Shown here in pieces: positions 1-12,300 of a DNA stretch of 64,000 nucleotides. Every line of letters begins with the position of its first letter. Positions within the stretch are counted from its first letter, which is position 1. The notes below the pieces were generated by a model. The model did no database searches and was not told the origin of the DNA. It saw only the letters and a program-made list of their open reading frames with translations. A program made the translations under genes and the position numbers. The stretch is from Aquilaria yunnanensis. Its lineage: Eukaryota > Streptophyta > Magnoliopsida > Malvales > Thymelaeaceae. The stretch spans positions 70,896,001 to 70,960,000 of the forward strand of contig CM077599.1 in the NCBI GenBank assembly GCA_039654915.1. Reading direction: 5' to 3'.

Positions 1-614
1 GCAGGAAAGTGGCTGATTGTACGGAGGAAGCGGATTCCTCCCTGAGAGCAGATAATTCGGATGATCCGTCGGCTAGGACGGTGAAGAGGCCGCGACTGGT
101 GTGGACGCCGCAATTGCACAAGCGCTTCGTTGACGTGGTGGCGCATTTGGGGATTAAAAACGCGGTTCCGAAGACCATTATGCAGCTGATGAATGTGGAA
201 GGGCTGACGCGAGAGAACGTTGCGAGCCATCTTCAGAAGTACAGGCTTTACTTGAAGAGGATGCAGGGCCTCTCCAACGAGGCACCCTCATCATCGGATC
301 AGCTGTTCGCGTCTACACCAGTTCCTCAGAGTCTGCACGAGGGCGGCGGCGCCGGTGGCGGTGGAGGCGGCGGCGGCGGCGGCGGCGCAGGTGGAGGTAT
401 GAACGGTCTTGTTGGAGTCCCGATTCCAGTTCCTTATGGGACTCCAGTAATGCCTGTTCCAATGTACGGACATATGGGTATGCATCAAGGAGGATACCAT
501 CAGCAAAATGGGTTTGAAGGAAATCCATATGGAATGATGCAACAGCGAGAATGGCCTGGAAACAAATACGGTTCTTTAATGTATCAGCATCATGTGGCTC
601 CAAGTGATCAGTGA
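1..614 (+). CDS. LUX: LUX/BOA-like GARP (MYB-SHAQKYF) transcription factor, 5' partial
   Basis: The reading frame is open to the left edge of the window, so the start and N-terminal part lie outside; no ATG is visible before the domain and the first apparent start is a GTG. The single MYB-like GARP DNA-binding domain runs from [15 protein letters not shown] through VPKTIMQLM to the SHLQKYR signature (about 81-270). A glycine tract encoded by GGC/GGT repeats (345-397) and a Pro/Met/His/Tyr-rich tail ending PSDQ follow. In Arabidopsis LUX and BOA bind the evening element-like LBS motif and bring ELF3 and ELF4 to DNA as the evening complex of the clock. MYBC1 has a near-identical domain, but the neighbouring PPR and DnaJ genes match the BOA locus in Arabidopsis, which favours LUX/BOA. 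The stop is at 612-614. Confidence 0.85.
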   Translation, partial: RKVADCTEEADSSLRADNSDDPSARTVKRPRLVWTPQLHKRFVDVVAHLGIKNAVPKTIMQLMNVEGLTRENVASHLQKYRLYLKRMQGLSNEAPSSSDQLFASTPVPQSLHEGGGAGGGGGGGGGGGAGGGMNGLVGVPIPVPYGTPVMPVPMYGHMGMHQGGYHQQNGFEGNPYGMMQQREWPGNKYGSLMYQHHVAPSDQ

Positions 615-900
615 AATTAGCTGGTGTATGTACTAAGGTGAGCGATTCTTTATGAAACGATTGGATTATTCTTTTTTGACCTAACATTATTTCCAGTGAT
701 CAGTGAATAAAAGGTAGTTATGTTTGTTTCATCGAAGCCATATTTGGTTAATTATAGCACGCTGAAACTCCCAACAAGTATAGTTGTTTGAAGTTCTGTG
801 GTGTTCATGTATACAATGGATGTGAAACTCGCATTGAGTTGATCACTTGCTAAAGGTTGCTTCTGTTATCGGTTGAAGTCATTTAGTTTGGATTAATGCA
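615..900 (+). other. 3' untranslated region of the LUX-like gene with a possible mini-intron
   Basis: Downstream of the stop there is a candidate intron at 638-696: donor GTGAGC after TACTAAG, a CTAAC branch-point-like site at 681, and acceptor TTTCCAG. At 59 nt it is shorter than most plant introns. The sequence TGATCAGTGAA occurs both at the stop codon (604-614) and just after the acceptor (697-707). AATAAA-like signals follow near 707. This is a reading of splice-site consensus only. Confidence 0.35.
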
Positions 901-2908
901 AACCAAGTGATCATTTTAGACCTGCTCCTGCCTACTAGAACAAATGCCTTCAAATGCTTCCGGCAGGAAATTGGAGGTGATATGATTCATGTGCCAAGTC
1001 ATACTCTGGCTCTGATGTCTGCTTGTTGTTTGTCTCCAATGGTTTGTGGTGTTCATGTGTGTCTCAATATGTCAAAGTTAGCTGTGCCAAAGAGGTCCTT
1101 CTTGCCCAGGTGCATATACAAATTTCTTCATATGTGGTACTGTTATTTTGTGCATGTTGGACCCTCTACAATGGCGCTTATAAATCTCTGCACTCTCCTA
1201 AATTGAGGTATAATTCTTGCTCTATTTTTTCCTCCTCTATAGACTCAACTCGTAGCTGTTGTATCCTGCATATTTTTTGCCACCATTCTGTCTAATGAGA
1301 CTTCTGTGCCAGCACAGTTGTATGTAATGTTTCTATTGATGAGATTCTACTGTTAATTTTTTTCTATGGGACTTTCTCCCTCTCTGTTCCATTAACGTTC
1401 CTCCTTTATTTCCAGTAAGTGGCCTTGGCCAAGTTGCTGTTGCTTTTACTGATCAGTTATTTTTTTTAATCCTCGTCATCATAAGTTTTGATGAGTATTG
1501 TTCTTGCTTGTTGTTCTTTTCATTTCTCTTGTGGGCGGAGAGCAGTATAGGATTCAGTGAATCACTTACTCCGTAGAGACATTGATAATTTCTTCTATGT
1601 TTCTAATGTAGGTTCATAAATTTCGAGGTACATGGTATTGCTTAGGCTTTCGAGATGGGTGTGTGTTATGGACTCGGCAGAAACATGATGGGTTTTAATG
1701 AAACCCTTTGAATGCTTCAAAGGAGTATTTCAGCCATGAATTCATGTTGGTCAGAGAAACCATAAGCCATCCACTGACTTCCTAGATAATTATTCCTACA
1801 CTAGTTGCATCAAAGCAGGTCAAGGGACGTTCTTGTTATTTCATTGATGAATTAACTGCATATGAGCAGAGCCTTCTAAACCTTATTTTTTTGTGAAGTA
1901 AATAAAGCTCCTAGCAGAAGTTGGTTAACCGTCACAAAAAATGCACACTTCATTCTTGATTGTTGGGATCCGTCCATGATCCTTTTGTCCACTAACTTGA
2001 AGTTGTTTTCTGGTTGTGTAATCTTTGTCATGTTGTCACAAGAAAAGTATCAGATGCACATTCACATACTTGTTCATTCAATGTCTTCTATGGTTTTGAT
2101 GCATATGTACAACAAACTTGCTATCAAGCTCTTAAGATCACAGCTGGTTTCATTTTCGCCAGCAAATGATTCTCGTTCTGTAAATTTCATGGAATATTGA
2201 ATAGTCAGGATAACTTGATGTTAAATATATATAGCTGTTAGCTGTACAGTAGCCTTGTGGTTTTGTTCATCCATAAGATCAGCAGAACGGAAATGCAGAC
2301 CGGCTGCCTGGATCATGTATCGTATGAAAGCATACGGGGAACTCTATACTGTATTTATGGCAAGCATGCTTGGAAAATGCTGGGTCCCTTCAAATTTGAA
2401 GGCTCCAGCACTAAAGTTCGTTTTACTCGAGTAAGAATTTATGTTTGTTTGATGAATTCCAGAGGGTCACATCAGAACTTTAACCTTTCACAAAGGTGGG
2501 GATGTTCTGTTACAGCCTTGGCAGTCCGGAAAATTTAGCGCAGGATTCTCGATTCAAGCTCTTCACCTGTTCTAGATATTCACCGCTTATTTAAGTTTTG
2601 GGCATATTTTTCTGCAACTATTTCACTACAGGGATGGTTCACGACTTCAACGTACAAAAACTGTTGGGCTAAGCTGGCATTATATGGAAATAATCATCTA
2701 CGTTTATAGGTACAGACGCCAAGCATGGATTGACAATAAATGAATAACAGGTCATTTTGACATGGTATAATTGGCGAAACATATTCAATCTCAAGCGATT
2801 CTTATGCATCGTAATTTCGTGCCCAACACGGGCTCAGAGGCTGAAGAGTGGTTTCCTCCAATGAACCAAAAGAATATGGAGGGAGCAACTGACATTAAGT
2901 AGAACTCA
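901..2908. other. Intergenic region between the LUX-like and PPR genes
   Basis: I see no supported gene here. Short open frames at 907-1295, 1976-2200 and 2257-2538 show no recognisable domain and have no splice-linked partners. The right part must hold the 3' untranslated region of the PPR gene, which is transcribed leftward. Confidence 0.5.
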
Positions 2909-4555
2909 TCAATCTAAAGGACTTTCCACCCAACTGCAGCCTGGAAATTTTCTGAACTTCTTCTTCTTGATCGTCTTCTTCAACCTTTCAACATTTTCCC
3001 AGTTTCCAGCACTAGCATGTAAATCGGTTAGCAGCAAATTGTTCCCTGCGCCCCTTGGTTCGAGCTCCTTCAAATGCTTCATGGCCATCTCAGCTAGATC
3101 AATATTTCCATGGGTCCTACATGCTCCTAGTAATGCTCCCCAGACAAATATGTCGGGTTTAAGAGGCATGGCCTTGATGGTATCAAATGCCTCTTTTAGT
3201 CTTCCAGCTCGACCCAAGAGATCGACCAGGCATGCATAATGCTCTAGTCTTGGTGTAATCTTGTACTTCTCTTGCATCAAGCGGAGTAGACTCTTCCCAT
3301 GTTCAACTAGTCTTTCATGACTACAAGCAGTGAGGACAGCTGTGAAAGTTAAGTGATCAAGCTGCTCCCCTTCCTCTTCCATCAGATCGAAGAGCTTGAT
3401 TGCCTCTGTGCAATGCCCATGATTTGCATACCCAAATATCATAGAGTTCCAAGTGACAGTATTCCTTCTTGGCATCTGATTGAACAATGTCCTTGCTTCA
3501 TGTATCAATCCACATTTTGAATACATATCGACAAGAGCACTCCTCACATATACATCACCTTCAACTCCCAGAGCTATTGCATACCCGTGAATCTCTTTTC
3601 CTCGCAGCAGATCCGTGATGGAAGCACAAGCAGATAATAGAATGCTGATTGTATCTCGTGTAGGTATCAAGCCATGGCCCAGCATATTCCTGAAAGTACC
3701 AAAGGCTGCATCATTTTGAAAATTATGCACCAAACCAGTTATAACCGAAGTCCAAGATACAACATCAGGTAAAATCCCGTTATCATACATGGATTGGAAA
3801 AGACTTGCCACCAGCTTCTCATATCCCTTCCGTGCAAACCCGGCAATCAATGTGTTCCAAGTAACTAAATTAGGGTGTATTCCCGAGAGCTTCATCTCCT
3901 CTACCAAACTCAATGCTTCTTCTTCAAGCCCACTCTGAATGAAACCCGAGATCAGGGCATTAAGGGAAACCAAATCCTTTTCAACCATTGAATCAAACAA
4001 TATCTTCGCCTTGCCAACCTTCCCACATTTCGAGTACATATCAATAAGTGAACTAATAATAAAACTATCAATCTCGAAAGAATACTTGAGGACCAAGCAA
4101 TGTATCTTCTTCCCAGCTTCGTGATTTGATAGATGCCCACACGCCTTCAGCAAGCTCGGAATCACAAACCTGTTCGCTCTCAAACCTTTTCTTTGAATTT
4201 CAGAGAACAAATCTACAGCCTCCTGATAATACCCATGTCGAGAATATGCCCCGATAAGCGTGATCCAACCACGGATATTTGTCACAGGAATTTTATCGAA
4301 CACCTTGCGAGCATCATATAGTTTACCACACTCGACATATAAACCTATGAGCTTGGAGGCAAAATGGGTCAAGCGAGCCAACCCAGCAGTGATCAGGTGC
4401 GCGTGCAGCACTCTCCCTGACTGCGACGATCCTTGACGACCGTACACATCAAAGAGATAGGAGTAGTCATCGGCGGATGATTGAAATGAGCGGTGATTGA
4501 TGAGGATTTTCCGATGGACCCTATACAAATCTCGGCCGTTTATCACTGGGCACAT
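2909..4555 (-). CDS. PLS-class pentatricopeptide repeat protein, At5g59600-like
   Basis: A single uninterrupted exon encodes 548 residues. The start is taken at the ATG at 4553-4555, because the apparent upstream start is a GTG codon. About a dozen tandem PPR motifs run through the protein (for example SSLIDMYSKCGKVGKAK, VTWNTLIAGFARKGY, VRSALVDMYSKCGLIHEA). It closes with an E-type tail (LLGACRTHGN, then KKFRKFPGCSWVE) and has no DYW deaminase domain. The order of motifs and phrases such as VVSWTSVITGLVHNFQN and ARLTHFASKL match Arabidopsis At5g59600. PPR proteins of this class bind organellar RNA, usually in C-to-U editing or processing; the organelle and target cannot be told from sequence. 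In Arabidopsis its neighbour At5g59610 is the DnaJ gene also found here at 20279. Confidence 0.92.
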   Translation of the reverse strand: MCPVINGRDLYRVHRKILINHRSFQSSADDYSYLFDVYGRQGSSQSGRVLHAHLITAGLARLTHFASKLIGLYVECGKLYDARKVFDKIPVTNIRGWITLIGAYSRHGYYQEAVDLFSEIQRKGLRANRFVIPSLLKACGHLSNHEAGKKIHCLVLKYSFEIDSFIISSLIDMYSKCGKVGKAKILFDSMVEKDLVSLNALISGFIQSGLEEEALSLVEEMKLSGIHPNLVTWNTLIAGFARKGYEKLVASLFQSMYDNGILPDVVSWTSVITGLVHNFQNDAAFGTFRNMLGHGLIPTRDTISILLSACASITDLLRGKEIHGYAIALGVEGDVYVRSALVDMYSKCGLIHEARTLFNQMPRRNTVTWNSMIFGYANHGHCTEAIKLFDLMEEEGEQLDHLTFTAVLTACSHERLVEHGKSLLRLMQEKYKITPRLEHYACLVDLLGRAGRLKEAFDTIKAMPLKPDIFVWGALLGACRTHGNIDLAEMAMKHLKELEPRGAGNNLLLTDLHASAGNWENVERLKKTIKKKKFRKFPGCSWVESPLD

Positions 4556-5314
4556 CACCGGAGCTAGGTATTGTCATATTTAAATGAGGCTACCAACATA
4601 ATTTTCATATAGGGCGTTTGTGCGGCCGGCAGCACACTTGACTTTACACTCGTCAAATGTTTTGAGAAGTAAAACTAATAAGAACAGAGGTCAATCTTAT
4701 GTCCTTTTCACATAACAATACATTCTAGAATGTATTAATTTCACCGCCAGAATGTATTAATTTAAAATTTTTGATTTTGTTTTAGTGTAAAAACTGTGCG
4801 GAAAAGGCAAGAAATCTCTAGTAATTTTTTTGTAGTTGAGTTTTTAAGTTCTTCCCAGGTAATGGTTCAATTGATAACTGTGCACAGACAACTATATACT
4901 CAAATTGACATTAGATATTCTATATATATGAGCTACAGATTCGCCTCATGCTATATGCAATTTATCATATGTGTTATTGTTGTTAACAGGTGTGTTCAGT
5001 TATTCAGCTTACCTTCACATAACTGCATAATTATGTCTGGGATTAACCTCTGAAATTGTCTGCAGTATACAAAAAAAAAAAAAAAAAAGGTGTTGCTGGT
5101 AAGGAAAGACAACATAACTGTTGTTGTGGACAATTTGTGAAGGTGTTGCAATTAAAATGGTAGTTATCAATGCAAATCTTTAAGCAACTTGGTTTCAAAA
5201 TAAGGCGAGGTCCATAAGGTGATAATCATCAATGCAATCTGTAAAATAAAAACTACGAAGCAGGTTTATACTCTTACCACCAAGTTTATCAATAGCTAAC
5301 AAAGTATTATTGAA
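4556..5314. other. Upstream region of the PPR gene with a 20-bp perfect palindrome
   Basis: This is the 5' flank of the leftward PPR gene. It contains a perfect 20-bp palindrome at 4717-4736 centred on TCTAGA; its right half is part of an AGAATGTATTAATTT sequence that recurs in direct orientation at 4751. A poly-A run lies at 5071-5088. No gene is visible. Confidence 0.5.
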
Positions 5315-5322
5315 GTCTTTAG

Positions 5323-5877
5323 TAAGGGTGATCAGTATTTAATTCAAACCGTAATAACTGAAAAATTGAAATAACTTGAAATTTCGGTTCGGTCTTGGTT
5401 AAAACCAAACAACAAAAATTTTGATTTCGGTTCAGTTTCAGTTTTAGAATTTGGTTAATTTGGTAAAATTTTGGTTTCGGTTTTTGAATTCGGTTAAGTC
5501 GGTAACCGAATTAACCAAAAAAATTTATACCAGTTTTTTTTTAATTTTTTCATGAACAATAAAGCTACAAAGTAACCCAAATTAGCTTAGATTCTTATTT
5601 TCTTTCTTTCCATAGACAATGAATCTTTTATATTGGATGGAATTTGAAAAGAAAAACATGTCTCTCTCTCATTTCATCTTTTACAGAATTTCACTCCCAT
5701 TTTTCGGTTAATTTGGTTTGAACCGAATTGAGTTGAACCGTAATATTTCGGTTCGGTTTGAATTCAGTTTTATAGACTAATTTGGTTAATTCGATTTTTT
5801 ATCATCCAAAACTGAAAACCAAATAAACCGACTAATTCAGTTCGGTTTAAATAAAAAAAATTAAATAATCACCCCTA
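5323..5877. mobile_element. hAT-type MITE (555 bp)
   Basis: The element is bounded by imperfect terminal inverted repeats (left TAAGGGTGATCAGTATTTAA, right ending AATAATCACCCCTA) and flanked by near-identical 8-bp duplications, gtctttag at 5315-5322 and gtctctag at 5878-5885. An 8-bp TSD with TAGGGGTG-like ends is the hAT hallmark. The inside is made of degenerate CGGTT/AACCG words and has no coding capacity. Two similar elements lie at 52305 and 53089. Confidence 0.8.
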
Positions 5878-5885
5878 GTCTCTAG

Positions 5886-8800
5886 TTAACATCCAGAGCT
5901 TATAAAGCTATATTCACACAATGAAATTCATCTCAAGGCTTTTTTTTTCCCCTAACCTTAAACCTGGTATTAGTATAAATGAGTGAGAATAGCTAGATGG
6001 AGTCACATTCTCTGGATTATAAAGTACATGAATGACGGTACGAATGGCCTGATTCCCATCAAGTGTGATATCAATTGAGACTATTGACTTATACTACAAC
6101 AGTCAAATGCGACCTACATAACCATTCAATTCAATCCCATAGACACCATCAAAACCCAAGCTCGAACTCACATATCTGGCATGGCCACCAATAAGATAAG
6201 TTTCAAAGATGCTAAGAATTGTGGGGTGATGCATATTGACCATGTCTTTGATAGTGGATCGGAAGGAGGCCTTTCTAGCTCTTCTCCAATTACAAATAAG
6301 AACCTTCCTGTCTAAGCCAGTTGGTGATTTTTCCTTTAGCCAACACTCGGTTAAGGCTAAGAATGGTAAAAAAATTGAACTTTTTCGAATTGTTCAAGCT
6401 CGAGCTCAATTTTTTTGTTATCGAACTAAGTTTAATGAGCCTCAAACTTAAACTCAAGCTTCATTTTAGATTTGAACCCTTAACAAATCAAATTTCAAAT
6501 TTGGGGCATTCGGGCTTGAACTCTTAATGAGCCTAACAAACCTAATATTATATTAAGATAAAAAATAATGTTAATAGGTAGCACAGGTAATTGTTACCGG
6601 GTGTTGACACCCAATTTTATCCGGCCACTAACTTTTATTTAGTTTTAGGATTAGGAAAATTAGTATAGGGGCATTTGTGTTTTTAGAGGGCAATTTGGTC
6701 TTTTTCACCATTTTATAGCTTAGGAAGTTTGTAGGATTAAATACATTTAGATTATGTTGTTATGACTTTTAGCAATTTAGAATGGTTATTAAGGGTCAAA
6801 ATAGGAATTAATTTAGTCTTAAAGGTTTTGTAGGGTCAATTTAGGAAAAAGGGAAGAGTTTGGATAAGAATTGAAGTTTTTTTAAAGGTTTTAGGAAAAA
6901 TTGGAAAGTTGGTGGTAAATCTGCCAATTTTAGAGAGTTTCAACTAAGTTTGGCAATTTTGTGAAATTCTAGGAAAATCTGGTTATTTTTGCAAAGTTTT
7001 GGGCTAATCTGACAAATCCTAGAAGTTTTGGGTCAAATTGGAATTCGCATAGAATATGGGGCTAACTCAGCATCTTGAGAGTTTTATTGGATTTAAACTA
7101 ATAATTTTATCGGATTATATCCTAATGGACTTAAACTTCTTCAAATCTGATTTGGATTAAGTTTAAACTCTCAAAACCTTGTTAATCACATTTTAAACCT
7201 CTTCTAGTATAAATATTGGAAGTTGTTCATGCAGCCGTCGCTGAAGCCTAAGCGCCGCTGTTCTCATCTCGCCGTCTGATTTCATAATCAAAAGAGAAAG
7301 AGCTAGATCCGAATTGCGCCCGACTCATTTGTATTCAGATCTAACCCATCCATACCTCCTTTGGGTAAAACTCCCGATTAGTCATTTTACTTTTTGCTTC
7401 ATCCGTCTAAGTCACTAACTTTCTTCTTCTTTTGCAGATTAGTCACTAATGGCAAGCTTTTATTGTTTGTTTTTCTTTGTTTATTTATTTATTTGTCTAT
7501 TTGGCCATGCATTAAATCCAACCATTAAATTCACCTAGGAAAATAACTTAGAATGTTAATCTATTTATCTTTATTTTCTTTTTAGGATAGTTTGATTTTA
7601 TTTTTTTTATTTAGTTCTCATAATGCATCTAAAATTGATAATACATAAAAATAATTTCTTAGCCTAGTCACTTAATTATTTAGGTAATTCAATTTTTCCT
7701 CACCCTTCTCCTAGAAATTAAAAAGAAATAGAATGAAGATAATTTTTTTTTTGACATACCTAACAAATTTCAAAGATCTGCTCTTGCTGATTTGATAAAA
7801 TCTCAAGACAGATTATTCGTTCGAATCTGATTGGTCTAATAAGATTCACGGCTTTGAACAAGACGCTCTTTTCAAATTCTTCGTGGATTTAGTAAAGTCC
7901 CAAGATTTCAAGGACGCTTAGGGTTCCATATTCGGTTGGTCTGGCATGACTCACGGTTTGAAATTAAATTAATTAATTAATTAATTAAACATAATTAAGT
8001 AAAATTACTTTCATCAATGATTAAGCAAATAAACAAAATTTAGAAAAAGATAAAACTGAACCTTATGGTACCAATTTTCGAGTGCTTTAATAAGATTATT
8101 TTAGCATAACCAACTCACGATCTCAAAATCTCTCGCATACCATAATAGGTATCCAATCGACCTAGGCGAAATCGATTGATGACGACTCCTAAAAAGTACG
8201 TTGCTACACTGGGCTCCACCTCAACTGGCCCACTAATTAAGACCTCCACTAACCCACTAACCAATCTAATTGAATTGCACGATTCCCATACTTCTCCTCT
8301 ACCCATGGCCCACCATTTTACCATGAGCATCTGTCCCTTTTTTTGTGATTTTTTCACATCAATCCTAACTTCAAGTAAAGTCCCATCAGTTGGAGTTGGA
8401 TTCAAACTTCAAAGTTGGTCGCCTTACTCACATCACATTCACCACCCATGGTTGGATGCCCATCCTACATACACACCCACCCACTAGAGGGTGGAGAACT
8501 CTATTGAGATGAAATGGTGAGCTAAAGATTGGGAAGGAATTGGATGTGGGAGATGTCAAGGAGGATTGCGCAAATGGCTTATTGTCCATCCAAGAATACG
8601 AGGACTTTCTTGTGGAGTTCATAGAGGACCAGTCATTGCTTCCCTATGACAATCGTTGGGCTATCGCCCCATTTGCGGCTAACATTGAAGAAGGTTCTAA
8701 GATCGTCGGTAGGTGTGATTGGGGAGAGCCCGCTAAGGATGATGGAACACGTGGTGTTGCTTCAGGATGATGTCTGCACCACGAGACGGTTCTAGATTGT

Positions 8801-9350
8801 GCTAGTGGAGCATAGTGAGTTTGGGTGGTGAAGTGAGAAGTTCACTCAGATTTGGTACAGGTAGTTCGAGTCTATTGAGCTCACAAATCTTGTGTAAACC
8901 ACCTATGACTCAATCTTAAGCCTTATCTACAAAGTTCATCAAACTTGAGCTTGAGCTCGAGCCTTTCCCAACACAAAATGAGCCAAGCTTAAACCTTGGC
9001 TATTCATGCTCAGTTTGGCTCAATACCACCCCTAGTTAAGACTTCCATCAAAAGAGTTTGTTCCTTCTCCTTATCCCACATCACCATACCCACATTATTG
9101 TATTGATGTGGGAAAAAGACCATCTTGTTCCATTTTCTACCCCTTAACTTCCTTCATCTCCATTAAGTGAATGGACATTTTCTCGGTCTTCTTTTTTTCC
9201 CCAAAATAGTTTATGAGTTGTACCTTGTTCAATGAACCTAAGATGAAGCACTTTTACGGTTTTTGGTGAAGGGGGTTCATCTTGCTAGCGTAGGGTTTTA
9301 GTTGGGTCATCTATTTGATTGATTAAATCACAAATCATTACCTTATAGGG
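5886..9350. other. Noncoding, repeat-like DNA
   Basis: No gene is supported. A GAGCTCGAGC-rich low-complexity patch occurs near 6390-6530 and again near 8935-9015, typical of decayed plant DNA elements. At 6602 the text TGTTGACACCCAATTTTA looks like the start of a plant LTR, but I found no matching end or second copy. A TTAA(TTAA)n run is at 7967-7989. Confidence 0.4.
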
Positions 9351-12300
9351 CACTACAAGAAAAAGAAGTTCTAGTGACCAGAAGGGACAATCAGCAAAAA
9401 AGTCATGTAACGGCTCTTTGAAACCTATGAAAAGATCACTAAGGTAAGTATGAATTTTCATGTCTAGAAACTCAATTTTTGCACACTAAATAATAATTTT
9501 AGTAGTTTGATGTAGCATAAGGTGAGTAATGTGGCCATTTGAGCAAAATTAGCTATAAAGGGTAAAATGGTAATTTTAACAATGAACCCTACATTTTATG
9601 CCATAAATGAGATTGAACTAATGAATTAAAAATTTTAAATTATTTTAAGGATTCCTAGTTCGATTACATTTATGAAGTGATAAATGAACACTTATATGGA
9701 CTAAAAGACTTAAGTGCATGCAAGGGAAAAGTTGAGAGACCAAATGGTGAAAAGACAAGGGATAAGAAACAAGTGATAGGAAGTTTTCTTCCCCAACCTG
9801 CCACCCACACCATTTTTGCTCCAAATGAGCTATCAAACTAGTCCTAATTCGTTCATAGCCAAATTAAACTCCAAATTGATGATTCATGGTGCAAGTTGGA
9901 GGATAGAGCATGAGGAAGCTAGTAAACACATTTTCTTCCTTGGTAAGCTCTTATTTTTTGCTATGGCTTGAGTATGATGGTTGGTTTAAGGTGATTAAGG
10001 CTTGGGTAGGTTAGAAGATTGGTTTCTAAGCTTGAATCTTGCTTTTGAAGAGTGAATTGCAAGCTTGATTAGCTTGCTGTGCAATATGGTCCAAAAAATC
10101 TTTTTATGTCTTACAAAAGGGGGTAAGGGTTTTTAGCTTTGATCAAGCTTTGTTATGCTAAATTCTGGTCATACTACATGTTTTTTATGCATTAGTAATG
10201 GATTTGCTAGGATAAAACAAGAAATGTAATTTAATAAACCTATTTAATAGGCGCAGAGCTTAATGCATACTTAATTTCTGATGTTTGTTCATTTTTTTTC
10301 TCCTAAAGATAATTTTTTTTTAAAAAAAAACCTTTACGGATTGTGCAATGAGTTTAAATTATGATTAAAAAAATTTTCTTTTTGGTTATAGTGAAAGCTT
10401 AAGTGAAGGTTGTAAACTAAATTGAGTTGAAAACTTTAAAAAATGGCATGTTATTTTATATCTATTCTTATTCTTATGGGAAAAGAGAAAGTATTTATAA
10501 CTACAATAACTAATCAGATTACTCATGTAAGGGAAGATTTGATCTAAAATTGAAAATGTATATAAAACTTTCGGTATAATTGTAATTTATTCTCAGCTTT
10601 TGACCTCCATAGTTGATTTGGAATAGAAAAGGCAGTGATTAGGAATGGCGAATGAAAAGGTGCCACCACCTTAAAAGGCCTCCTTAGAAACCAAACACGA
10701 TACAAGCTTGATCTATCCTAGGAAATGTAAGTGTGATTATGTGTGCTTTGGTGTTTTAATGTGTGATCTTTAATTAGGTAAGGGATTTTTTTTTATGTTT
10801 TTAAGTGTTTAATGGATGCTTTTATATGTTATTTATCAAGTGAAAGTGATTAGAAGTGACTTGGAAACAGTTTAGGGCGAGATAAATATGAAATGTGCAA
10901 CAACTAAGCAAAAAACACGAAGCAGGACACCTGGTGTAGCCACACTTGCACCATGGCGCCAGGCCCGGTGCTGTTCATGCTGGACTGCATGGTTTGGCCT
11001 ATGGTGCAATAGCGCCGAGCCCTTCTAAGGTTTGGCCAATATTCGAGGCATCTCTTGGACTTTTCTATGCTTTGGTTAGCTTACTCAAACCATCCTAAGA
11101 TGTGTAAGACTTTTGAATGGGTTTTGGAATCACTTCTAAGGTAAGATTTAAGTATCTGTTAGGCGAGTTAAGGAGTGGCTGAAGAAGTAGCTTATGGCCT
11201 TAGAAAGAAAATGGGCCTTAAGCAAGATCAAAGGTGTTAAGTAAAAAAGAGAGGTTATAAACTTCTACGCACCTTAACTAAGCTATTTTAGCTTAGTAAG
11301 TTGAGCGACCGAGTTAAGTAAACTCCTGTACAATATGATTAAGGGAAAGAAAAAATAAGTTAAGTTTAAGGCAAGAATTTAATCTTATAGTTAGGACTAA
11401 GTTGGGGTAGGGTTCATATAGCAGAATCCTTTCTAATGGCCATTAGATAAGACCTCAGAGTGTGCGAATTATGAGCTCGCACCAGATTGTATTATACATT
11501 TTTATATATGCATTATCCTAAGATTTTCTTTATAGGTTATATATCTCTTATTGAGAATTAATTGATTCTCAACCCTTAAGTTTCCATGCTGATAAATGTT
11601 AATTCTGTAGTCAAACATGTTGACTTTTTGTCAACTTTGATCACCATTTTTTACCTCGCCACTCAACATTTTTGGCCGATTCTTGCTTTGATCATTCATT
11701 TTGTAGGTTGGAGAAGCCGATCATAGTATTAGAATGGCACTGGGACGAGCGGAACGAAAGATAGGCATGTGAAAGTCAAATGAATTTATAACTGTGAGGC
11801 CTAGGCGCCATAGTTCAAAAGGTGGCTGCTTGAAAATTGCACCCTGAAGGCCTAGGTGCTAGAACACCCCCCTCCCAAGGCCTGGGCGTCAGGCACCCTG
11901 CACCCGGGAAAGTGGTCCCTTACCTCAAATTTGAACCCAAGCTTACTATTAGCCAAGAGTTTCTATCCAAATGGGTTGGTGAGGTGAAAAGGACACCTCC
12001 AAGAATAGAAAAACCTGGAACCTAGCAAAAGAACAAAATTCTTCATCTTCATCTTCTTATCTTAGACTTAGATTTTTTATCACTATTTCTTGCATTTCTT
12101 CATCTTGTTTGGGAGCACTTGTGGATTCTTTCTTGGAGAAGGCTTGGAGGACTTGAAGACTTGTAGAAACCTTGAGGAATCAAGCATTTAGAGTCTATTG
12201 GGTTCACTCTTTCCTTTTTTAATCTTGTATTTAGACATGGATGCTCTTTTATGTATTTTTATGTTTATGTTTAGTTTGATTATGAAATAGTTTTCTCTAC

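Noticed and set aside
907..1295. Possible small proteins in the LUX-PPR spacer
   Set aside because: Overlapping short frames without domains, splice-linked partners or codon bias; likely chance frames.
6602..7990. Solo LTR starting TGTTGACACCC
   Set aside because: I could not find a matching CA end, a target-site duplication or a second copy.
8540..8770. 76-codon plus-strand frame
   Set aside because: No domain, no start context, and it lies in a patch of decayed repeats.
8485..9034. Another hAT MITE suggested by TAGAGGGTGG and CCACCCCTA
   Set aside because: The 8-bp flanks (ccacccac and gttaagac) do not match and the interior lacks inverted similarity beyond the ends.
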